A DNA stretch of 64,000 nucleotides from Lachnospiraceae bacterium (GTDB lineage: Bacteria > Bacillota > Clostridia > Lachnospirales > Lachnospiraceae). The stretch covers positions 1 through 64,000 of the forward strand of contig JAILNS010000004.1 in the NCBI GenBank assembly GCA_024691305.1, given 5' to 3'. The translations under genes were made by a program, and so were the position numbers. The number at the start of each line of letters is the position of its first letter. The stretch's first letter is position 1. Below, one piece after another: positions 1-6,874 of this stretch. The notes under the pieces were generated by a model, which searched no databases, had not been told where the DNA came from, and was given only the letters and a program-made list of their open reading frames with translations.

Positions 1-76
1 ACGATATGTTGTGGTTCTCATAGTTATACTGTTAGAATAAATTCTAATTGTTAGATAATTGTTAGATATATAAACA

Positions 77-114
77 AAAATCAAGGATCCCGAAACCTCG
101 AAATCCTTGATTTT
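77..114 (-). terminator. Probable original terminator of the tRNA-Pro gene, now outside the element
   Basis: A 12-bp perfect inverted repeat (77-88 with 103-114) encloses a 14-nt loop, and both sides are flanked by A/T runs, so it can work on either strand. It lies 4 bp from the displaced tRNA 3' fragment at 118-141. Before integration this would have been directly downstream of the tRNA-Pro gene on the minus strand. The link to the tRNA is inferred from the att geometry. The rest of 1-117 shows only short AT-rich TGTTAGA repeats and no gene. Confidence 0.7.
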
Positions 115-117
115 ACT

Positions 118-141
118 GCATCGGAGTGACAAGACTTGAAC
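118..141. repeat. attL: 24-bp direct repeat, tRNA-Pro 3' fragment
   Basis: These 24 bases are identical to 6863-6886, where they form the T-arm and 3' acceptor strand of the tRNA-Pro gene. The left copy has no tRNA body next to it. This is the usual footprint of a tyrosine integrase using a tRNA 3' end as attB. Confidence 0.9.
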
Positions 142-198
142 ATTCTCCCCACTCAACAAACCCAGTAAAATAAAGGAGGTTTGCGATATCATCATCCA

Positions 199-220
199 AC
201 TGAACGCAAACTGAACGCAA
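199..220. repeat. Candidate integrase arm-type sites, left end
   Basis: Two tandem copies of ACTGAACGCAA (199-209 and 210-220) lie 58 bp inside attL. Two more copies of CTGAACGCAA in the same orientation lie at 6803-6822 inside the other end. Paired short repeats near both ends of an element are typical of the arm sites bound by the N-terminal domain of lambda/Tn916-type integrases. Binding is inferred. Confidence 0.6.
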
Positions 221-273
221 GTGCCGTATGGCATTTGTTTGCTCAAAATAACACAACAATAACTATAAAAAAC

Positions 274-311
274 AATAATCCCTTACCCAACAATATGGAT
301 AAGGGATTATT
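274..311 (-). terminator. Rho-independent terminator of the lipoprotein gene
   Basis: A 12-bp perfect stem (274-285 with 300-311) and 14-nt loop are followed on the minus strand by a T-run (complement of 266-272). It lies about 70 bp after the stop of the 383-1402 gene. No gene is seen between the arm repeats and this hairpin. Confidence 0.8.
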
Positions 312-382
312 ATTGTGAATACTGTGATAATCAAATGTACAACGTAAGACTATAGTTTCTCGAACAATTCTTAGGATATCTA

Positions 383-1402
383 CTATGGCTGCTCAGTACT
401 ACTATAATCTTTTAACGAACTAACCCGAAAAGAAGGCGCATATTTTTCCATGTTTTCTCCAGTTTGTGAATTAAACTGAACTTCTATAACCACCGACTCA
501 TCCTCCTTCGATATGTTTGAGATGCTATCATTATTTCCATACCTATGCTCACTTCCATCGGCAGGAAAATACCATGCTATAGTTATTGTAGGAGTATTAG
601 GCGAATCCCACTCAGCCTTATACCCAGTATTTACCATAATCCCTTTACTTCCTAATGCCTGCACATAATCATCATATTTCCAATCAATAACCTGCTCTGC
701 ATCATAAGCCAAACTTCCATCTTCGTTCAGCAGGAACTCCTCAAAGAATGACCATGGGGATGCCGGAATACCTTCATAGTATTTATTTAGGTCATACGTA
801 TCATTATACCAGGTATCTGTGACAGAATCATCCATTTCTTGATAAAATCCATAGAATTGACTTAAAGAATAAAGCTGTCCATCGTCCGTGTATTCCGCTG
901 GTGTAAGATGAAAACAAGGATAACACTCATACACGTCATAGTTCGGTTCATCAAAGAAAAGATGTTCACCGTCAGTTTTCCAATACAGCCAGCCGTTTTG
1001 CTTCGAATCAGGCTTTCCAATAGCCTCAACTATTTCATCTTCGGTCATAAATAACACTGATTTATCAAGATTAAGCTTGTGATAAGTAGAATAATATGAG
1101 AAGCAATTATCTATCGCCTCATCAAAGCAGCTATTGATAGGCTCCATCTCCTCAGCCTCAGCCGCTTCCGCCTCTTCTTCAGCACCCTCAGAATCCTCTA
1201 TGTCATTAATCTCCATAGCTATCTCGGCCAGTTCATCTGCTGATTCCTCATCAAGTTCCAGTTCTTCCTGATAATAATTTGAGATATCATCCTTGGTGGA
1301 CTGAGTTTCTGCCGCTTCTTTCTTACCGCATGCAGTGAGGCCAACCATGACCACCACCATCATCACACCTGTTACTGTTTTAATCTTACTGCTCGCTTTC
1401 AT
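383..1402 (-). CDS. Acidic surface lipoprotein of unknown function (element cargo)
   Basis: A 339-aa protein with a lipoprotein signal: basic N-terminus, hydrophobic core and a lipobox ending in LTAC (Cys25), so it should be lipid-anchored outside the membrane. Residues about 35-95 are a very acidic, low-complexity Glu/Ala stretch, probably a flexible stalk. The rest is rich in Tyr, Trp and Asp and is presumably a folded domain; I do not recognise it. The start at 1402 is chosen because AAAGGA lies 6-7 nt upstream; an ATG five codons earlier has no such site. It is last in the element's leftward genes, behind a palindromic operator (1480-1497) shared with the XRE gene. An entry-exclusion or adhesion role is conceivable but unsupported. 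Confidence 0.8.
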   Translation of the reverse strand: MKASSKIKTVTGVMMVVVMVGLTACGKKEAAETQSTKDDISNYYQEELELDEESADELAEIAMEINDIEDSEGAEEEAEAAEAEEMEPINSCFDEAIDNCFSYYSTYHKLNLDKSVLFMTEDEIVEAIGKPDSKQNGWLYWKTDGEHLFFDEPNYDVYECYPCFHLTPAEYTDDGQLYSLSQFYGFYQEMDDSVTDTWYNDTYDLNKYYEGIPASPWSFFEEFLLNEDGSLAYDAEQVIDWKYDDYVQALGSKGIMVNTGYKAEWDSPNTPTITIAWYFPADGSEHRYGNNDSISNISKEDESVVIEVQFNSQTGENMEKYAPSFRVSSLKDYSSTEQP

Positions 1403-1479
1403 TGGTTTTCCTTTCATATATATGGTTTTTATCTGATAACCTCGAAGGTATCATATATATTTTATGATAATTATTTTGT

Positions 1480-1497
1480 ATACGCAAGTGCGTATAT
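1480..1497. promoter_or_regulatory. Palindromic operator O1 (candidate XRE-repressor site)
   Basis: Palindrome TATACGC-AAGT-GCGTATA, 78-95 bp upstream of the lipoprotein start. The same arms recur at 1842-1859, and both sites share the flank ATGATAATTAT (1465-1475 and 1832-1842). The two sites bracket the XRE gene, so it is the obvious regulator. Binding is inferred. Confidence 0.72.
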
Positions 1498-1547
1498 TCT
1501 TTTCACAAAATCATACTGACCAATAATATGTAGTCAGAGTCAAAGTG

Positions 1548-1802
1548 CTACTTCTTTTCTTCTTCCATATCTATAAACTCAGGGGAATCAAAGAACTCAG
1601 AAAGGGATATACCGATTCCATCGCAAAGAAGACGGAGCGTATTAATGGTGATTTCTCGTCGATGAGGATCCATAACCGAGTAGACCGTAGAAGGAGTAAC
1701 ACCCGCCATATTTGCTAACGCATTATATGAGATTTCATGTGACTTACACAGAGAATCCAGTCTAGCCACAACCGCGTCTTTTATCTGGTACATATATTGC
1801 AT
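1548..1802 (-). CDS. XRE-family (Cro/CI-like) transcriptional regulator
   Basis: An 84-aa single-domain protein. Residues about 20-70 form a lambda-repressor-like helix-turn-helix (ALANMAGVTPSTVYSVM as the two recognition helices), followed by a conserved LLCDGIGISLSEFF helix typical of small Cro/C1 regulators. Size and fold fit a dimeric repressor. It sits between two near-identical 18-bp palindromes (1480-1497 and 1842-1859); the second lies 40-57 bp upstream of its own start, which suggests autorepression together with control of the lipoprotein. No peptidase or sensor domain is present, so any inducing signal is not visible. Confidence 0.9.
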   Translation of the reverse strand: MQYMYQIKDAVVARLDSLCKSHEISYNALANMAGVTPSTVYSVMDPHRREITINTLRLLCDGIGISLSEFFDSPEFIDMEEEKK

Positions 1803-1841
1803 CCCTCAATGCAATATATTATAAAAAAAGAATGATAATTA

Positions 1842-1859
1842 TATACGCGACTGCGTATA
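1842..1859. promoter_or_regulatory. Palindromic operator O2 upstream of the XRE gene
   Basis: Palindrome TATACGC-GACT-GCGTATA with arms identical to O1 and only the 4-bp centre different. On the minus strand it overlaps a TATAAT-like AT-rich stretch before the regulator start, consistent with promoter occlusion. It lies between the relaxase stop and the regulator. Confidence 0.72.
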
Positions 1860-1929
1860 CAATGTTCTATAATCATATAATCCGAATCATGATCCGGATA
1901 TCAATAGGATGGTTTTATATGTTTATCCG

Positions 1930-2850
1930 TTACTTGATTCTACATTTCTGTCTTTGTCTTGCGTTGGAGATTTCTTTCTCAAGTTCAGTGCTCTCTGCCA
2001 GATTACTCATTGCGATCAGCTGGCTATCTATAATTCTTTGATTCTCTTCTATTCTTTTTTCCATTACTTTTCTTTTTTCGCTTAGAGAGTATAGTTCGTA
2101 GTCCAGCTTTTCCAGATGTTTCCTCTTAGTCATTTCGGGAATAACTTCAATTTCCAAACTTGGATCCTTCTGTTTTACAATAGAGATCCACAATTGTCTT
2201 GCTTCTGCTGTGAACGTTTGCAGCCTGTTATTATATCTCCCGGGTTTCTGATCAGGATGGGGGAGTTGTAGACCCATTTCTGAAAATGCTTGCTCTTGAG
2301 CTGGACGTATGTGACCGCTCTGGTCTTTTGCAAAAAAGGTTGTCGTGATATGGGCATGCAATGATGCCTCTGAAACATGGATGGCGGCCGCTAATGTCTT
2401 TACGTTTGGCCATTGTTTTTCAATCTGATAACAATACTCCTTTACCATATCGGTAAAGAGTCTTATGTGTGCAGGAGTGATCTCATATTCACCCTCACAA
2501 CCAATTTGCAGTATTGTTTCCATAGGGCCGGTACGCTTTGAATAAAAAACATCCTGAATTGTCCGCTCGAGTTTATAGTTTCGATGCTCATGATATTTTC
2601 GGTTTTGTTCGGTTAGCCAGTCTTGATATAAAGATTTGTAAATTTCGATTTGTGCATCTTCAAAATGTGATGTCCCCACTGGTACACGACGCAGTTGACC
2701 TTCGTCATTCACCAAAAGGATATCCTTTTTGATGTATTCCTCATTGATGTGGATCCGTTCATCCATGTTTTTCAAGTATCGGGAATTATGCTTGGCGGAT
2801 CCACCTCCACACCGCCCCTGATGGTTTGAAACACGTTTTTTTTGCCCCAT
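1930..2850 (-). CDS. MobV-type (Mob/Pre) relaxase
   Basis: A 306-aa protein that would nick oriT and stay linked to the transferred strand. Near the N-terminus is the MobV-like SAKHNSRYLKN. Mid-protein LQIGCEGEYEI resembles the family VQIG segment, followed by the metal-binding motif HVSEASLHAH, a variant of the classical HxDExxPHxH (D to S and P to L, but H, E, H and H kept). The C-terminus (about 235-300) is a charged coiled coil, as in other Mob proteins. Start 2850 is chosen because GGAGG lies 10 nt upstream; an upstream GTG at 2922 lacks support. The motif changes leave open reduced activity. Confidence 0.78.
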   Translation of the reverse strand: MGQKKRVSNHQGRCGGGSAKHNSRYLKNMDERIHINEEYIKKDILLVNDEGQLRRVPVGTSHFEDAQIEIYKSLYQDWLTEQNRKYHEHRNYKLERTIQDVFYSKRTGPMETILQIGCEGEYEITPAHIRLFTDMVKEYCYQIEKQWPNVKTLAAAIHVSEASLHAHITTTFFAKDQSGHIRPAQEQAFSEMGLQLPHPDQKPGRYNNRLQTFTAEARQLWISIVKQKDPSLEIEVIPEMTKRKHLEKLDYELYSLSEKRKVMEKRIEENQRIIDSQLIAMSNLAESTELEKEISNARQRQKCRIK

Positions 2851-2884
2851 AATATATATACCTCCGACATTTGCTATAAATATA

Positions 2885-2975
2885 CTTGGGGCGGTGGATG
2901 CGTCGTGCCCTAGCACGTACACCCAATATATAGTTTAGCTAAAGCCAAACATATTTTGGGCCACCGCCGCCCCGG
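2885..2975. other. Possible origin of transfer (oriT)
   Basis: This 90-bp stretch just upstream of the relaxase is much richer in GC and symmetry than its surroundings. It holds a hairpin CGTGC-CCTA-GCACG (2904-2917) and a distant inverted repeat GGGGCGGTGG (2889-2898) with CCACCGCC(G)CCCC (2961-2973). oriT normally lies next to the relaxase gene. I did not find a clear match to the pMV158 nic sequence, so the call is positional. Confidence 0.4.
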
Positions 2976-2986
2976 TGGATCAGGCA

Positions 2987-3484
2987 TTATCGCTCGTATT
3001 CATCGTTATCGATATCAGCGAGTACCTTCTCGACGATATCTTGACGTGTAGACTCGCGATAGGTTGGAAATATCGATTCTACAGGTGGACTCGATATAAC
3101 CACCCTCTCGAGCTTAGGCATGAGTTCTTTCCAGCTCGTTTTTTTGTGGAGCTGGAATTCGACGCATACTCGCTCGAGAAAATCATCGATCAGTATTCCC
3201 GGTACAAGTCTGACCGTGTTGTTATGATAATGCTCTTTCATCTCATAGATAAAGGCGGTCGCTTTTATTACCTTTTTAAGATAATTGTTGAGATCACTCC
3301 CGCCGAGATCTAGAATCGCAACATCATCATCGTCGCTTGCTCCACTACAATTGATCGCGTCGGAGAGACTTTCCATACCTACAACATATTTTTTTGTTGC
3401 CTCAGCTACATGGAGCACTTGTCCTACAGTTACAGTTCGATATGGAGCACACAGCTCTTTTTTTGTTATTCGTCCATTTATCAT
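2987..3484 (-). CDS. Element protein of unknown function, 165 aa
   Basis: Not recognised. A soluble, mixed-charge protein without signal or membrane segments; the C-terminus is acidic (ADIDNDEYER). Translation is well supported: AAAGGAG lies 9 nt before the ATG. It is upstream of the oriT-like region and relaxase and points the same way, so a mobilization accessory (MobC-like) or plasmid maintenance role is possible but only by position. A long open frame on the opposite strand (2975-3313) is a shadow. Two TCTAGA palindromes (about 3499 and 3514) lie just upstream and may be a regulatory site. Confidence 0.72.
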   Translation of the reverse strand: MINGRITKKELCAPYRTVTVGQVLHVAEATKKYVVGMESLSDAINCSGASDDDDVAILDLGGSDLNNYLKKVIKATAFIYEMKEHYHNNTVRLVPGILIDDFLERVCVEFQLHKKTSWKELMPKLERVVISSPPVESIFPTYRESTRQDIVEKVLADIDNDEYER

Positions 3485-3703
3485 TTTAAAATCTCCTTTC
3501 TAGATTCTTCTTTCTAGAATCTCTTATTTATATATAAAACAAATCATAAATCTGGCTTTTCATGAAACGAAAAAATATGGATATGGTCTGATTATCAGAG
3601 AGAAAAAACAGAAAATTTCAAAAAAATTTTTTTATTTTTTTGCAGTCATGCCACGATTATCCTTGTAAATACTGGCTTTTTTCTTTAGGAGTGTACTTAT
3701 GTA

Positions 3704-3740
3704 TCACATGACCATGTGGTGAAATGAAGGCTCTTATAAT
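3704..3740 (+). promoter_or_regulatory. Candidate rep promoter with overlapping palindrome
   Basis: A perfect -10 hexamer TATAAT (3735-3740) has a palindrome CACATG-AC-CATGTG (3705-3718) in the -35 region and no good -35 hexamer, which fits an activator- or repressor-controlled promoter. Transcription would start near 3747 and read into the structured leader before rep. Upstream, 3600-3660 is an A/T homopolymer-rich tract. Confidence 0.45.
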
Positions 3741-3783
3741 TCCATTTTATATATATTCATAGATGCGCGACTAACCATCGCAG

Positions 3784-3940
3784 GTCTTTCTTGTGATCGT
3801 AGCTTGGGGGAGTTGGTGACTCCCCCCATAAGATGATTACAGAAAGACACATCTACGATCATAAAGGAAAGACGTAAAATCTATATTATATAAAGAAAAC
3901 TCTATCCGTCTTTTCGATATGGTCGTGAAGGCGGTTTTTT
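3784..3940 (+). promoter_or_regulatory. Structured rep leader with attenuator
   Basis: Nested inverted repeats read directly: GTCTTTC (3784-3790) pairs with GAAAGAC (3867-3873) or with 3841-3848; TGATCGTAG (3794-3802) pairs with CTACGATCA (3853-3861); GGGGGAGT-TGGTG-ACTCCCCC (3806-3826) is the apical hairpin. Downstream is a terminator hairpin (3906-3934) with six T (3935-3940). AAAGACG (3868-3874) can also pair with CGTCTTT (3907-3913), the 5' arm of the terminator, so the two folds exclude each other. This is the logic of antisense-controlled attenuation in pT181/pIP501-type plasmids. A minus-strand TATAAT (3885-3890) could start the antisense RNA, but its -35 is poor. Confidence 0.58.
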
Positions 3941-3967
3941 ATTGTCAGAACGCTGTTTAGAAAAAAC

Positions 3968-4098
3968 ACCGGCATAACCGGCACAAATGATAAAGAGAGA
4001 CCGAGAAATAACAATAAGGTCATTACTTTGCTGATGTGCCGGTGCTACGGCCCATTACCGGCACATCACCGGCACAACCGGCACATATTACCGGTACA
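3968..4098 (+). repeat. Iteron array, probable replication origin
   Basis: Seven copies of a 9-bp unit ACCGGCACA: direct at 3968 (ACCGGCATA), 3977, 4057, 4068, 4077 and 4090 (ACCGGTACA), and inverted at 4035-4043. The array ends 16 bp before the rep ATG. GC-rich short iterons directly before a rep gene are typical Rep binding sites. The stretch 3485-4114 holds no gene other than these regulatory features. Confidence 0.75.
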
Positions 4099-4114
4099 AA
4101 AGAAGGTTTCGATT

Positions 4115-5500
4115 ATGAGGAAAAAAGGAAGATTCACAGCTGAGAAGTTGCACATAGATAGTCAGCCTCGGACTATACAGCTGAAATTTTATGCCGAACA
4201 GGCAGGATATATAGCTGATCCAGATGCATCCGTAGCTGATGAAAAAAAGCGACAAGTGAAGATTTTACGAGATGTACTCCAGCGGATGAAAAAATCATTC
4301 CGTCCAGATGAGTTCTTAGTCTGGGGTATCGTGCATGACTCATGTGAAACGGGAGACGGATTCTTTTTGCCATCAGCAGAAAAGCCTCATGTTCATATTT
4401 ACATCATCCCATATAAATCACGATGGAGAGTGGGAAGATATTTCAAAATTCTGAAAGTCACTCTGAGGGAGCAGGATGAGGAGATGTGGAAGCATGCGGT
4501 AGATGTAATTTCCGACAGACACGAGGCTGCTCTGTACGCTACACACGACTCAAAAAATGCTATACAAGAGGGAAAGCATCACTACCCGGTTATAGATGTC
4601 ATCACAAATGACATGGATACGTATGTAACACTTCGAGGTGATGGACAGCAAGCACAAAAAAGATTTTCTCAGGCTGATTGGGAAAAGGTCTATAGAGATG
4701 CATACGCTCATGGATATGGTCTGGGTGCATGGAAGCATTTTTATGATACTCTTCCGAATTCAGCTAAGGAACGAAAAACAAAAATCCAACTTGCAAGAGA
4801 ATACTACGAGCGTGGAATAGATAAACACATTGCCGAGGATAACTGCTGCACCCGTACCTGCATTTTCATACAAGGAGAGCGAAATCTAGGAAAGTCATAC
4901 GCAACCAAGTATGCAATCACTCAGATGTACGGAGACTCTAATCTCGACATCACCGACGGGGGAACCGGACAGTTCGATGATATTGATCCATCATATAAAG
5001 CCATCTTCCTTAACGATTTCACTCTTCCGGCAAAGAGCTTAAGAAGCATGGCAGATGATCAGATTGTGAAAGTATACCGGCGAAACAACAGCAATCCATA
5101 CTTAGCAGCTGAGCTACTGGTAGTCACAGCAAATACCAGTTTCGTGGAATGGGCAAAGGAATGCGGGATGAAAACATCCGAGCTTGTCGAAGGCGGAGAG
5201 CCAGATGAAAAAATCATCAAAGCAACGGAATCATATTTAGCACTCAAATCTAGATTTTTTATATGCGAGGTACGTCAAAACAAGCAAGGAAACTACAAAC
5301 TATATAACATCTCTACACCGGAGCGAGGCAATGAGCCAAAACTCCAGCAGAAAGAAAAGACTTTCAAGCAATTCCGTGAGCTTTTTGATAGTTGTATCTC
5401 ATCATATCACCCATCGCTATACTACATCCGCCCAGAAGATCTGAATTCTGATTTTGAAGATCCAGAGCCGGATGATCTAGATAAAGAAGTTTTTAAGTAA
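4115..5500 (+). CDS. rep: Replication initiator: HUH endonuclease fused to SF3-type helicase
   Basis: A 461-aa protein expected to nick the origin and unwind it for rolling-circle replication. Residues about 60-145 are a Rep_2-like HUH domain: motif I FLVWGIVHD, motif II KPHVHIYI (His92 and His94 bind metal), motif III LYATHDSKN with Tyr141 as likely nucleophile. Residues about 245-380 hold a P-loop GERNLGKS (254-261), a Walker-B-like AIFLNDF and VVTANTSF as sensor, the pattern of superfamily 3 helicases. This order is the same as in CRESS-DNA virus Reps and their bacterial plasmid relatives. Start 4115 has AGAAGG 8 nt upstream; an upstream TTG frame (4028) runs through the iterons and is rejected. 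The integrase follows 27 bp later. Confidence 0.85.
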   Translation: MRKKGRFTAEKLHIDSQPRTIQLKFYAEQAGYIADPDASVADEKKRQVKILRDVLQRMKKSFRPDEFLVWGIVHDSCETGDGFFLPSAEKPHVHIYIIPYKSRWRVGRYFKILKVTLREQDEEMWKHAVDVISDRHEAALYATHDSKNAIQEGKHHYPVIDVITNDMDTYVTLRGDGQQAQKRFSQADWEKVYRDAYAHGYGLGAWKHFYDTLPNSAKERKTKIQLAREYYERGIDKHIAEDNCCTRTCIFIQGERNLGKSYATKYAITQMYGDSNLDITDGGTGQFDDIDPSYKAIFLNDFTLPAKSLRSMADDQIVKVYRRNNSNPYLAAELLVVTANTSFVEWAKECGMKTSELVEGGEPDEKIIKATESYLALKSRFFICEVRQNKQGNYKLYNISTPERGNEPKLQQKEKTFKQFRELFDSCISSYHPSLYYIRPEDLNSDFEDPEPDDLDKEVFK

Positions 5501-5527
5501 AGGAGAAAAAAGACATGGAGGAAATTA

Positions 5528-6874
5528 TTGCCTAAGAAGGAAGGGCATGATGCCTACCTTCACAACACTGACTCTAAAAAATTGAATAAAATTAACCAGA
5601 AGATTACCTTAGCCCTGATCAAGGATGCTATACTATCTGAGGATGATGATATCGCACTATATATCATGACAAAAGAAGAGCAAATCATACAAAAGCACAT
5701 AACTCAGGTAGATAGCATTCACGAAAAGGAGGAGGAAGACGGAAGGATACTATACTGGACAAAGCTAAATCCAAAAGATCGGAATCATTCAAGCAAAAAA
5801 ACGTCCCATGATCCCGAGAAATTAAGAGCTATTATCATATCTCATTATCTAGGGCTAGAAGAGAAGAAAATCACAGTATCTGAAGCATTAAGGCGAGCTA
5901 CTGAAGAGTGCATTAAAGATACAAAAGATATTCATAGGCAGAGACTAGTAAAATACTTCTCTTCTATTTCCTCCAAGAACGTCGGAGCTCTCACAGAGGA
6001 TAACATCAGAAACTGCTTACAGTCTATGATAAATACCGGCATAACACAAAAAGCCTTTACTGGCGGTATTTCCACATTAAATAAGATATATGACTACTGC
6101 TCATATAATCATATTGAAATCATAGACATACGCTCTATAGTCCGAGATTTTAGACGAGTAAAATGCACATCAAAAAAGACTTTTATAGAAGAATTCAAAA
6201 GTCCGTATGATGTAGCATTTACAGAGGAGGAAACGATAATTCTTCTAACGTACATCATAGAGAATCCTGAAGATGTAAATCTCTGTATCGGGCTATTACT
6301 CACCACAGGAATTCGACTAGGAGAAGCATTAGCTCTGACAGTGAATGATGTAGATCTTAAGACTAAGACTCTATCGATTACAAAAAAAGAACATAATAAA
6401 GCACCATACACGATAGAGTCAGTCAAAGATTATTCCGATCGAATAGTTTGTTTATCAGATGATGCAATGGCAATAATACAGCTCATCTTAAAAGATAAGA
6501 CAGATGTATTATTTACATATCCCGGGCAAGATAAACTACATGCTGGAAATGTAGATAAACGAATCCGTCGAATTCAGAAAAAAGATTTAGATTTGCCACA
6601 TAAAGCGATCAGATCAGCTCATGATTGTCGTCGAACATACGCATCAATAGCATACTTACATGATATAGATATAAAAACCATAAAAAACCAGTGTGGTCAT
6701 AAAGACGAAGCGACGACATGGATTTATATAAAAGACATCATAGAGCTGCACGAACGCCAGGAAATCATCAATAAAGCGAGTATTTTAGGGGTTTCAAGCT
6801 TACTGAACGCAACTGAACGCAAAGAAGAAAGCCCGCAAACCCAGAGTTTACAGGCTTTCCCGGCATCGGAGTGA
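5528..6874 (+). CDS. int: Tyrosine-type site-specific integrase
   Basis: A 448-aa recombinase for integration and excision at tRNA-Pro. The catalytic set is complete: Arg263 in TGIRLGEAL, His365 and Arg368 in HDCRRT, His391 in GHKDEATT and Tyr400 in WIYIKD. Residues about 100-205 are the core-binding (SAM-like) domain, with an N-terminal arm-binding extension. The best start is a TTG with GGAGG 6 nt upstream. That GGAGG lies inside a tiny ORF (5515-5535, MEEIIA) that has its own AGGAG and overlaps the TTG, so reinitiation is possible. The 3' end runs through arm-type repeats and a hairpin into attR; the stop codon itself lies within the tRNA gene. The last ~30 codons are low-complexity and probably not part of the fold. 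Confidence 0.93.
   Translation: MPKKEGHDAYLHNTDSKKLNKINQKITLALIKDAILSEDDDIALYIMTKEEQIIQKHITQVDSIHEKEEEDGRILYWTKLNPKDRNHSSKKTSHDPEKLRAIIISHYLGLEEKKITVSEALRRATEECIKDTKDIHRQRLVKYFSSISSKNVGALTEDNIRNCLQSMINTGITQKAFTGGISTLNKIYDYCSYNHIEIIDIRSIVRDFRRVKCTSKKTFIEEFKSPYDVAFTEEETIILLTYIIENPEDVNLCIGLLLTTGIRLGEALALTVNDVDLKTKTLSITKKEHNKAPYTIESVKDYSDRIVCLSDDAMAIIQLILKDKTDVLFTYPGQDKLHAGNVDKRIRRIQKKDLDLPHKAIRSAHDCRRTYASIAYLHDIDIKTIKNQCGHKDEATTWIYIKDIIELHERQEIINKASILGVSSLLNATERKEESPQTQSLQAFPASE
6803..6822. repeat. Candidate integrase arm-type sites, right end
   Basis: Two tandem copies of CTGAACGCAA (6803-6812, 6813-6822) match the pair at 200-220 in sequence and orientation. They are inside the last codons of int (ATERKE). 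Period is 10 bp here and 11 bp at the left end. Confidence 0.6.
6828..6858 (-). terminator. Element-borne terminator serving tRNA-Pro
   Basis: An 11-of-13-bp hairpin (6828-6840 with 6846-6858, loop CCAGA) lies 7 bp beyond the tRNA 3' end on the minus strand and is followed there by TTCTTCTTT. It is inside the int coding tail. It would replace the native terminator displaced to 77-114. Confidence 0.65.

Noticed and set aside
2889..2973. GC-rich inverted repeat as insertion sequence ends
   Set aside because: No transposase lies between the arms and no target duplication is visible.
2975..3313. Plus-strand open frame of 112 codons
   Set aside because: It is antisense to the 165-aa gene, which has a strong RBS; no RBS on the plus strand.
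3968..4098. Short regular repeats resembling CRISPR
   Set aside because: 9-bp units with no spacer structure and no cas gene; they are iterons.
4028..4114. N-terminal extension of Rep from a TTG start
   Set aside because: The frame runs through the iterons and has no RBS; ATG 4115 has AGAAGG at good spacing.
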